DNA of 11,216 nucleotides, taken from contig JADGHI010000085.1 in NCBI GenBank assembly GCA_019689515.1, forward strand, positions 1-11,216, read 5' to 3'. The stretch's first letter is position 1, and each line of letters begins with the position of its first letter. The position numbers and the translations under genes are program-made. The notes under the pieces were generated by a model. It saw only the letters and a list, made by a program, of their open reading frames with translations, was not told the DNA's origin and ran no database searches. The stretch comes from Acetobacteraceae bacterium. GTDB lineage: Bacteria > Pseudomonadota > Alphaproteobacteria > Acetobacterales > Acetobacteraceae. Shown one piece after another: positions 6,277 to 11,216 of this stretch.

Positions 6277-7257
6277 TCAGAACCGCGCCAGCGCCGCGCC
6301 CCAGGTCAGCCCGCCGCCGATCCCCTCCATCAGCACCAGGTCGCCGCGGCGGATGCGGCCGTCGCCAACCGCTTCGGCCAGCGCCAGCGGGATGGAGGCG
6401 GCGGAGGTGTTGGCGTGGCGGTCCACCGTCAGCACCACGCGGTCGGACTCCATGTGGAGCTTCCGCGCCATCGCGTCGATGATCCGGCGGTTGGCCTGAT
6501 GCGGCACCAGCCAGTTCACGTCGTTGTGGCCGAGTCCGTTCGCCGCCAGCGCCTCGTCCACCGCGGCGGCGAGCTTCGTCACGGCATGGCGGAACACCTC
6601 GCGCCCGGCCATGCGCAGCAGGCCGTGCCGGCCGTTGGAGCCCGGGCCGCCGTCGATGTGCAGGATGTCGCCGTGGCGGCCATCGGCGTGCAGGTGGGTG
6701 GAGAGGATGCCCTGGTCGGAGGGCGTGCCGCGTCCGTCGCCCGCGCGCAGCAGCACCGCCCCGGCGCCATCGCCGAACAGCACGCAGGTGCTGCGGTCGG
6801 TCCAGTCGAGGATGCGCGAATAGACCTCGGTGCCGATCACCAGCACGGTGCGCGCCTGGCCCGAGCGGATGAACGCATCGGCAACGCCGAGCGCATAGAC
6901 GAATCCGGTGCAGGCGGCGGAGAGGTCGAAGCCGAAACCCCGCGTGATGCCGAGCTTCGCCTGGATGCGTACCGCGGTGCTGGGAAAGCCGGAATCGGGC
7001 GTGGAGGTGGCGACGATGATGGCATCCACCTCGTCCGGCCTGGCGCCGGCGCGCTCCAGCGCCTCGCGTGCCGCAGCGGCGCCCATGTCGGACGCCGTCT
7101 CGCCCTCCGCGGCGAAGTGGCGCTGGCGGATGCCGGTGCGCTCGACGATCCAGGCGTCGGACGTGTCGAGCCCGTGCATCCGGGCGAGCTCGTCGTTGGC
7201 GACCACCCGCTCCGGCAGGTAGCCGCCGCAGCCGGCGATCAACGCGCGTGTCGGCAT
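6277..7257 (-). CDS. fabH: Beta-ketoacyl-ACP synthase III (FabH)
   Basis: A 326-residue condensing enzyme that starts fatty-acid synthesis by joining acetyl-CoA (or another acyl-CoA) to malonyl-ACP in the cytoplasm. The catalytic triad is complete: Cys116 in DLSAACTGFVYAL, His253 in WLVPHQANRRI and Asn283 in HANTSAAS. The C-terminal Gly-rich EGIGGGLTWGAALARF is the usual FabH ending, and the length is normal. The ATG at 7257 is chosen because GGYLPERVV follows at the expected place and GAGAG lies upstream. The frame upstream of it is open but lies inside plsX. It follows plsX by 14 bp and closes the leftward operon. In many alphaproteobacteria ihfA follows fabH directly; here it does not. Confidence 0.97.
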   Translation of the reverse strand: MPTRALIAGCGGYLPERVVANDELARMHGLDTSDAWIVERTGIRQRHFAAEGETASDMGAAAAREALERAGARPDEVDAIIVATSTPDSGFPSTAVRIQAKLGITRGFGFDLSAACTGFVYALGVADAFIRSGQARTVLVIGTEVYSRILDWTDRSTCVLFGDGAGAVLLRAGDGRGTPSDQGILSTHLHADGRHGDILHIDGGPGSNGRHGLLRMAGREVFRHAVTKLAAAVDEALAANGLGHNDVNWLVPHQANRRIIDAMARKLHMESDRVVLTVDRHANTSAASIPLALAEAVGDGRIRRGDLVLMEGIGGGLTWGAALARF

Positions 7258-7271
7258 GGTGCGATCGTCTC

Positions 7272-8441
7272 TCAGCGCCCGGCGCCGGCGGAGGCGAGGC
7301 GGGGCGGTTCGATGGAAGGCCGCGGCGAGGCGGCGGCCGAGGAGAGGCGCGCGAGCCCCTCGCGGATCCGCTCCTGGAATCCATGGTTCACCATGTCCAT
7401 GGCGACGTCCATGGCATGGGCGAAGCCGAACGCGTCGGTGCTGCCGTGGCTCTTCACCACCACGCCGTTCAGGCCGAGCAGGATGGCGCCGTTGTAGCGC
7501 CGCGGGTCCATCCACTCGCGCAGCCGGTCCAGCGCCGGGCGCGCGAGCAGGTAGCCGAGCCGCGCCGGCATGGAGGAGGTGAAGACCTGGCGCAGCAGGT
7601 CGCGCATCAGCTTCAGCGCGCCCTCGCCGGTCTTGAGCGCGATGTTGCCGGTGAAGCCGTCGGTGACAATCACGTCCACCGTGCCGGCGGTGATGTCGTT
7701 GCCTTCGACGAAGCCGCGGAAATTCGGCCCGATATGCGATTCGCGCAGCGTCTCGGCGGCCTGGCGCAGCCGCTCGTCGCCCTTCAGTTCCTCGGTGCCG
7801 ACGTTAAGCAGGCCGATGGTCGGCGCGGTCAGGCCGAGCACCGCACGGGCGAAGGCGTCGCCCATCACCGCGAACTCGACCAGGTTGCGCGCGTCGCACT
7901 GCACATTGGCGCCAAGGTCCAGCAGCACCACATCGCCGCGCGCCGAGGGCCCGATCGCGGCGAGGGCCGGCCGGTCGATCTCCGGCAGCGTCTTCACCAC
8001 GATCTTGGCAAGCGCCATCAGCGCGCCGGTGTTGCCGGCCGACACCACGCCCGCCGCCTCGCCCGAAGCCACCGCATCGATGGCCATGCGCATGGAGGAC
8101 TGGCGCATGCGCAGCGCGAGGGTCGGCTTCATCTCGCCGCTGATCACCTCCGGCGCGTGGCGCAGGGTGCAGACGGCGGCCGCGCGGCGGCGCCGCGCGA
8201 GCTCGGGCCCGATCCGCGCCTCGTCGCCGAACAGCAGGAAGCGCGCGCCCATATGCCGTTCGGCCGCGAGCTCGAGCCCGTCCAGCACAACCTCCGGCGC
8301 GCCGTCGCCGCCCATTGCGTCCACCGCGAGGGCGAAGCGGCTCGCCGCAGCAGGGGCGGCGGCCTCGGCCTGGCCTGGGCTGAGCGACGATGGCGGCACG
8401 GCTTTGCGTGATCCCGACGCGGCAGGGCGGCGGCGCGGCAC
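7272..8441 (-). CDS. plsX: Phosphate acyltransferase PlsX
   Basis: Converts acyl-ACP to acyl-phosphate, feeding PlsY in phosphatidic-acid synthesis; a peripheral cytoplasmic enzyme. Conserved motifs are DAMGGDGAP (41-49), VVSAGNTGALMAL (132-144), LLDLGANVQC (173-182) and VTDGFTGNIALKTGEG (259-274). As drawn it has 389 residues and begins with GTG at 8441, 26 bases after the L32 stop, without a visible ribosome-binding site. The first 35 residues are basic and low-complexity, and PlsX usually begins close to the DAMGGD motif (E. coli PlsX is 356 residues). A GTG at 8399 would give 375 residues and is a reasonable alternative. It lies between rpmF and fabH, the classic arrangement that couples phospholipid and fatty-acid synthesis genes. 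Confidence 0.95.
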   Translation of the reverse strand: MPRRRPAASGSRKAVPPSSLSPGQAEAAAPAAASRFALAVDAMGGDGAPEVVLDGLELAAERHMGARFLLFGDEARIGPELARRRRAAAVCTLRHAPEVISGEMKPTLALRMRQSSMRMAIDAVASGEAAGVVSAGNTGALMALAKIVVKTLPEIDRPALAAIGPSARGDVVLLDLGANVQCDARNLVEFAVMGDAFARAVLGLTAPTIGLLNVGTEELKGDERLRQAAETLRESHIGPNFRGFVEGNDITAGTVDVIVTDGFTGNIALKTGEGALKLMRDLLRQVFTSSMPARLGYLLARPALDRLREWMDPRRYNGAILLGLNGVVVKSHGSTDAFGFAHAMDVAMDMVNHGFQERIREGLARLSSAAASPRPSIEPPRLASAGAGR

Positions 8442-8467
8442 GCCGCAAGGCGCGCCGCGTGGCGCCG

Positions 8468-8671
8468 TCAGGTGTGGACGGCCGACTTCAGCGCATCACC
8501 CGCGGGCACCACCTCACGCCCGTCGTAATGCCCGCAGGACGGGCAGACGTGGTGCGGGCGCTTCAGCTCGCCGCAGTTCGAGCACTCGTTGTAGGTCGGC
8601 TTCGACAGGGCCTCGTGGCTCCGGCGCATGCCGCGTCGGGAGGGCGAAACCTTCTTCTTCGGGACGGCCAT
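8468..8671 (-). CDS. rpmF: 50S ribosomal protein L32
   Basis: A 67-residue component of the large ribosomal subunit. It begins MAVPKKKVSPSRRGMRRSH, the standard L32 N-terminus. Cys30-x2-Cys33 and Cys43-x2-Cys46 form the four-cysteine zinc ribbon, so this is the zinc-containing version rather than the cysteine-free paralogue some bacteria use under zinc shortage. The ATG at 8671 has AGAGGT about 9 bases upstream. It is the third gene of the leftward operon, 132 bp after DUF177 and 26 bp before plsX. Confidence 0.98.
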   Translation of the reverse strand: MAVPKKKVSPSRRGMRRSHEALSKPTYNECSNCGELKRPHHVCPSCGHYDGREVVPAGDALKSAVHT

Positions 8672-8685
8672 GGCGCCGGACCTCT

Positions 8686-8803
8686 TTCAATATCAAAGCA
8701 AGCAAGTTCTGCCGGGAGCGGCGGGCATTACCACCGGGCTCACGGGGGCGCAAGGAGAGCGCCGCACCGATTCGCGACCGGCGGGGCTGTTCCCTTCAAT
8801 ATC
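8686..8803 (-). repeat. Direct repeat bracketing the DUF177-rpmF spacer
   Basis: GATATTGAA (minus strand) occurs at 8803-8795, directly after the DUF177 stop codon, and again at 8694-8686, just before the rpmF ribosome-binding site, exactly 109 bp apart. In both copies a purine-rich run follows (GGGAAC and AGAGG). The 132-bp spacer is by far the longest within this otherwise tight operon and contains no reading frame of interest. The repeat may be chance, a small duplication of an old leader, or part of a control element for L32. Confidence 0.35.
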
Positions 8804-9382
8804 TCATCCCTCGCCCGTCCGGCGCAGCCGCTCCAGAGCGGCGAAGGGATGGGGCGCCGCCTGGTCGCCGCCTCTGCCGGCCCGCCGCGCCTCCGGCTCT
8901 TCCCCGGCCGCGTCCAGTGCCGGCGGCAGGGTCGCGCCCTCCGCGCGCGGATAGGGATCGAGGGCGAGGGCGAGCTGCTGAGCGAGCGCCTCGCCGAGGT
9001 CGAGGCTTCCGTCCGGCTCCATCGGCACGAGGTCGGGGGCGTCCGGGGCTTCCTCCTCGCCCGCCGCATGGGGCGCGGCGGTCTCCGTGGCGGGCACGAA
9101 GCGCAGGTCCACCGCCTCCTCCACGCGCTGCGCCACCGGCTCGAGCGTGACCACGCAGGCCTGGACCACCTCGGCGGAAAGCGTGCCGCGCGCCGAGATC
9201 CGCCCGCCGAGCTCGCGCCGCAGCGTGATCTCGGCCTCCAGCCGGTTCACGGATTCGATCCCGAAGCGCCGCGCCAGCGCCGCCCGTTCGGCCGGAGTCG
9301 CGACCAGGCGCTCGGTCACGCCTCGGTCGAACCCGATCCGGTCGGCGCGCAGGGGGCGAGAGAATTCAGGCCGGAGCGGCAT
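8804..9382 (-). CDS. DUF177/YceD-family protein
   Basis: A 192-residue soluble protein of the YceD/DUF177 family, which is nearly always encoded just upstream of rpmF and has been linked to large-subunit rRNA processing or accumulation in bacteria and plants. Diagnostic parts are FSRPLRADRI near the start, the central ARGTLSAEVVQACVVTLEPV (65-84, with Cys76 at the family cysteine position), the acidic DGSLDLGEALAQQLALALDPYPR (124-146) and the C-terminal HPFAALERLR (178-187). Residues 98-120 form an acidic low-complexity linker. The ATG at 9382 lies inside the preceding chaperone gene, overlapping it by 17 bp, which suggests translational coupling. Family assignment is firm; the molecular function is still poorly defined. 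Confidence 0.9.
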   Translation of the reverse strand: MPLRPEFSRPLRADRIGFDRGVTERLVATPAERAALARRFGIESVNRLEAEITLRRELGGRISARGTLSAEVVQACVVTLEPVAQRVEEAVDLRFVPATETAAPHAAGEEEAPDAPDLVPMEPDGSLDLGEALAQQLALALDPYPRAEGATLPPALDAAGEEPEARRAGRGGDQAAPHPFAALERLRRTGEG

Positions 9383-10019
9383 CGGCGGGCTCCGTTTCTG
9401 CGGGCGTGGCGGCAGGCGCCGATGGCGGTGCCGGGAAGGCCACCTGGCCGGCAGCCAGCGCGTCGAGGGGCTGCTGCGCGAGCGCGGCGTCCACAGCGCG
9501 CGCATAGGCGGCCAGGTGCCGCGCCGGCGCGGCGGGCGTCGCCCCGTCCGCTTCGGTCCCGGGCGCCGCTCCACGCCAGACATTGCGCGCGAGGGCCAGG
9601 GCGAGCGCCGCCTCGTCGCCTGCCGTCAGCGCCGCCTCGTAGGCGCGGGCGCGGCCGTGGAACGCCTCCCACATGCGCTTCACCCGCTTACCGACGACAA
9701 GGTCACCGACCCCCATCTCGCGCAGGGTCTGGTCCATGTCCGAGAACATCGCGTCGAACACCGCCTGCGCCAGCGCCGGGCCGCGCGGGTCGGGGTCGTG
9801 GCGGAGCCGGCGGATCAGCAGGGCGACGTGCAGCCCGACCAGGTCGAAGCGTCCATCCAGCGTATCCGGCGCGGCGTAGCCGGGGCCGAACAGCGCCGGC
9901 GCGCGCGCGGCGGCCACCGCGGCGGTGTAGAGGGCGAATCCGGCCCGCTGATGCGGCTTGCGCCGATCGAGCCAGGAGGACAACCGTTCGACGATCCGGC
10001 GAGGCACGCTCCGGGCCAC
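9366..10019 (-). CDS. Ubiquinol-cytochrome c chaperone (CBP3 family)
   Basis: A homologue of mitochondrial Cbp3, which assists cytochrome b synthesis and assembly of respiratory complex III. The family core is plain: HQRAGFALYTAAVAAAR (23-39), PDTLDGRFDLVGLHVALLIRRL (51-72) and MFSDMDQTLREMGVGDLVVG (91-110), followed by helices to about 190 and an Ala/Pro-rich tail. No signal peptide, consistent with a cytoplasmic or membrane-peripheral chaperone. The start is uncertain. I chose GTG at 10019, just before the region where homologues begin, giving 217 residues. In-frame ATGs at 10106 and 10136 would add 29 or 39 residues without family resemblance and have no ribosome-binding site. It heads the operon with DUF177, rpmF, plsX and fabH, overlaps DUF177 by 17 bp, and diverges from bamE. 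Confidence 0.9.
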   Translation of the reverse strand: MARSVPRRIVERLSSWLDRRKPHQRAGFALYTAAVAAARAPALFGPGYAAPDTLDGRFDLVGLHVALLIRRLRHDPDPRGPALAQAVFDAMFSDMDQTLREMGVGDLVVGKRVKRMWEAFHGRARAYEAALTAGDEAALALALARNVWRGAAPGTEADGATPAAPARHLAAYARAVDAALAQQPLDALAAGQVAFPAPPSAPAATPAETEPADAAPA

Positions 10020-10187
10020 TCCCAATTTCTCAGCCGATCCGACCGACCCGCCGCGACCGGACCAGGGCGGGCCGCGGCGGGCACCGCCGTCGTCGGCGCA
10101 TCCCATCCAACGCACGATACGCCCCCCGGACCGCATCACTTCGGCGGCCCGGTTGACGCCGCCGCGGGGCGGTGGCATCGCGCTGAC
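10020..10187. promoter_or_regulatory. Divergent promoter region of bamE and the chaperone-fabH operon
   Basis: With the chosen starts, 168 bp separate the two divergent genes and must contain both promoters. On the plus strand TTGACG at 10153-10158 is a good -35, but the -10 expected near 10176-10181 (CATCGC) is poor. If it is used, transcription would begin at about the bamE ATG, giving a leaderless or nearly leaderless message, which fits the absence of a Shine-Dalgarno sequence there. No convincing leftward promoter could be picked out. Confidence 0.35.
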
Positions 10188-10760
10188 ATGGCCCGCGATC
10201 CCCGACCGGTCAACGCCGCACCGCGCTTCAGCAGCCGCGCCCGGCGCGCTCTTCCCGCCAGCCTGCCGCGGGTGGGCGCGGCGGCGCTGGCGGTACTGTT
10301 CCTCACCGCCGGCTGCTCGATCTTCGAGGCGCCAGCGGTACAGCGCGGCAATCGCGTGGCGCCCGAGGACCTCGCCCAGATCACGCCCGGCGTGCAGACG
10401 CGCCAGGACGTGCAGGCGCTGCTCGGATCGCCCTCCGCGCGCAGTACCTTCGACGACAACGAATGGTACTACATCAGTTCCGTCACCCGGCAGCGGCCCG
10501 GCCGCATGCTCGCGCAGAGCGACCAGCGCGTGGTGGCGATCACCTTCGACGCTTCCGGCAAGGTGAGCGGGATCCGCGAGCTCGGCGCCGAGGACCAGCA
10601 GCGGGTCACCTTCGTCCGGCGCGAGACGCCGGTGCCGGGGAACGAGCGGTCGCTGCTGCAGGAGCTGTTCGGCAATATCGGTCGGTTCGGCGGCCCGGTG
10701 GGCGCGGACCGCAACATGCCGGGGCCGAGCCCGGGACCGAGCGGGCCGGAGGCGCCCTGA
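10188..10760 (+). CDS. bamE: Outer membrane protein assembly factor BamE (SmpA/OmlA lipoprotein)
   Basis: A lipoprotein subunit of the BAM complex that inserts beta-barrel proteins into the outer membrane. Residues 30-43 (GAAALAVLFLTAGC) form a signal peptide with lipobox L-T-A-G-C, predicting lipidation at Cys43. The SmpA/OmlA domain spans about 50-145: GNRVAPEDLAQITPGVQTRQ, then DVQALLGSPSARSTFDDNEWYYIS, the usual ITPG...V..LLG.P...... WYY pattern. At 190 residues it is much longer than E. coli BamE (113), because of a long basic N-terminus before the signal peptide and a Gly/Pro-rich tail (168-190). The ATG at 10188 has no clear ribosome-binding site. It is divergent from the complex III chaperone gene, a conserved arrangement in alphaproteobacteria, and is followed by ihfA. 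Confidence 0.92.
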   Translation: MARDPRPVNAAPRFSSRARRALPASLPRVGAAALAVLFLTAGCSIFEAPAVQRGNRVAPEDLAQITPGVQTRQDVQALLGSPSARSTFDDNEWYYISSVTRQRPGRMLAQSDQRVVAITFDASGKVSGIRELGAEDQQRVTFVRRETPVPGNERSLLQELFGNIGRFGGPVGADRNMPGPSPGPSGPEAP

Positions 10761-10762
10761 GT

Positions 10763-10796
10763 CGCCTCCGTCCCCGGGGCGAAGCGGGGACAGGCG
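10763..10796 (+). terminator. Candidate hairpin terminator after bamE
   Basis: GTCCCCG (10770-10776) pairs with CGGGGAC (10785-10791) around an 8-base loop, and CGCCT (10763-10767) with AGGCG (10792-10796) extends the stem past a two-base bulge. It begins 2 bases after the bamE stop codon. No T-run follows, so it is either a Rho-assisted end or a partial barrier between bamE and ihfA. Confidence 0.45.
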
Positions 10797-10830
10797 GCTA
10801 CGCCGTTGACGGCCGAGGTGGATGCCGGTT

Positions 10831-10858
10831 TTCTTGCAAGCAGAATGGCTTGCGAGGG
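10831..10858 (+). promoter_or_regulatory. Leader hairpin covering the ihfA Shine-Dalgarno sequence
   Basis: CTTGCAAGC (10833-10841) pairs with GCTTGCGAG (10848-10856), eight Watson-Crick pairs and one U-G, around a 6-base loop AGAATG. Two further U-G pairs (10831-10832 with 10857-10858) can extend it. The core GCAAGC/GCTTGC is a perfect dyad. The only plausible ribosome-binding site for ihfA, GAGGG at 10854-10858, lies in the 3' arm, 11 bases before the ATG at 10870. The fold would therefore limit translation. A DNA-level operator is the other reading. Confidence 0.45.
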
Positions 10859-10869
10859 CTCGCTCCAGT

Positions 10870-11190
10870 ATGAACACGATCACCCGCGCGCATCTGGCGG
10901 AGGCGATCTACGCCCAGGTCGGGCTCTCGCGCAACGAGAGTGCTGCCTTGCTCGAGATGGTGCTGGGACGCATGGCTGCCGCGCTCGAGGCTGGTGAGCC
11001 GGTGAAGATCTCCGCCTTTGGCACCTTCAGCGTGCGCCAGAAGGGACAGCGCGTCGGGCGCAATCCGAAGACCGGCGTCGAAGTGCCCATCCTGCCGCGC
11101 CGCGTGCTGACCTTCCGGCCGAGCCAGGTTCTCAAGGCGCGGATCAACGGCCAGCCCCTGCCGCGGGGCGGACAGGACGACGCCTCGTGA
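10870..11190 (+). CDS. ihfA: Integration host factor subunit alpha
   Basis: A 106-residue DNA-bending protein that pairs with IHF-beta and shapes the nucleoid, promoters and recombination sites. The dimerisation half begins TITRAHLAEAIYAQVGLSRNESAALLEMVL. VKISAFGTFSVRQKGQRVGRNPKTG (45-69) and VEVPILPRRVLTFRPSQVLK (70-89) are the DNA-binding arms of the HU/IHF family, with the RNPKTG tip whose proline wedges between base pairs. The PRRVLTFRPS sequence fits the alpha subunit better than HU or IHF-beta. ATG at 10870 is chosen because homologues begin here; an upstream in-frame ATG at 10822 has its purine run too close to serve as a ribosome-binding site. It lies 109 bp after bamE, and its stop overlaps the next start as GTGA. 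Confidence 0.96.
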   Translation: MNTITRAHLAEAIYAQVGLSRNESAALLEMVLGRMAAALEAGEPVKISAFGTFSVRQKGQRVGRNPKTGVEVPILPRRVLTFRPSQVLKARINGQPLPRGGQDDAS

Positions 11191-11216
11191 GCGGCGGGGC
11201 GGAGGAGACCCGCACC
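11187..11216 (+). CDS. Start of a downstream gene, possibly a MerR-family regulator (runs off the right edge)
   Basis: A GTG at 11187 overlaps the ihfA stop codon as GTGA and opens a frame to the window end (GTG-initiated, SGGAEETRT after the first residue). AGGACG lies about 9 bases upstream as a ribosome-binding site. In many alphaproteobacteria ihfA is followed immediately by a short MerR-type regulator gene, which makes that the first guess. Ten codons show no domain, so the identity rests on gene order alone. Confidence 0.4.
   Translation, partial: MSGGAEETRT

Noticed and set aside
5510..7384. A 624-codon open frame on the minus strand spanning fabH and the amidase
   Set aside because: It lies in the wrong frame over fabH and antisense to the amidase; both real genes have complete catalytic motifs.
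8390..10156. A 588-codon open frame on the plus strand opposite the chaperone, DUF177, rpmF and plsX
   Set aside because: It is entirely antisense to four conserved genes, is arginine/proline-rich low complexity, and matches the pattern expected from GC-rich antisense frames.
1..11216. CRISPR array, tRNA, rRNA, insertion sequence, toxin-antitoxin or defence system
   Set aside because: No regularly spaced repeats, no tRNA-like cloverleaf noticed by eye, no transposase with ends, and no toxin-antitoxin or nuclease gene pair were seen.

Overview
This is a very GC-rich window with strong GC bias at third codon positions, almost certainly from an alphaproteobacterium. The best guess is the Acetobacteraceae (Roseomonas-like). 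This rests on base composition and on the core block bamE / ubiquinol-cytochrome c chaperone / DUF177 / rpmF / plsX / fabH, with ihfA nearby, which is a familiar alphaproteobacterial neighbourhood. The family-level placement is inference; no rRNA or other taxonomic marker gene lies in the window.

Layout from left to right. Positions 1-45 hold the first codons of a leftward exported protein, preceded by a control region (46-279) with several perfect dyads. A leftward RidA-family gene (440-790) ends in a clear intrinsic terminator (280-317). Positions 791-1342 hold no gene I can support, though the base usage is atypical and there is an imperfect 47-bp-period repeat. A tight leftward four-gene operon (4614 to 1343) encodes an unrecognised 181-aa protein, a small lipoprotein, an MFS transporter and a Gfo/Idh/MocA oxidoreductase. 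A 350-bp divergent gap separates it from a rightward amidase-signature hydrolase (4965-6254). The amidase converges on the leftward core operon (10019 to 6277), which encodes the cytochrome bc1 chaperone, DUF177/YceD, L32, PlsX and FabH. Divergent from that operon run bamE (10188-10760) and ihfA (10870-11190). The final 30 bases look like the start of another gene, possibly the MerR-type regulator that often follows ihfA in this class.

How the genes work together. The core operon joins respiratory complex III assembly, a ribosomal protein, and the first steps of phospholipid (PlsX) and fatty-acid (FabH) synthesis. BamE serves the outer-membrane assembly machine and IHF-alpha shapes the nucleoid. 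The left operon looks like an accessory metabolic or transport unit with unknown substrate. RidA and the amidase are stand-alone metabolic genes.

I found no mobile element, CRISPR array, defence system, tRNA or rRNA, and no convincing new biological system. The items most worth a second look are possible RNA hairpins over the ribosome-binding sites of ihfA and of the amidase, the dyad-rich control region at the left end, the uncharacterised pair of genes heading the MFS/oxidoreductase operon, and the placement of ihfA beside bamE rather than after fabH.
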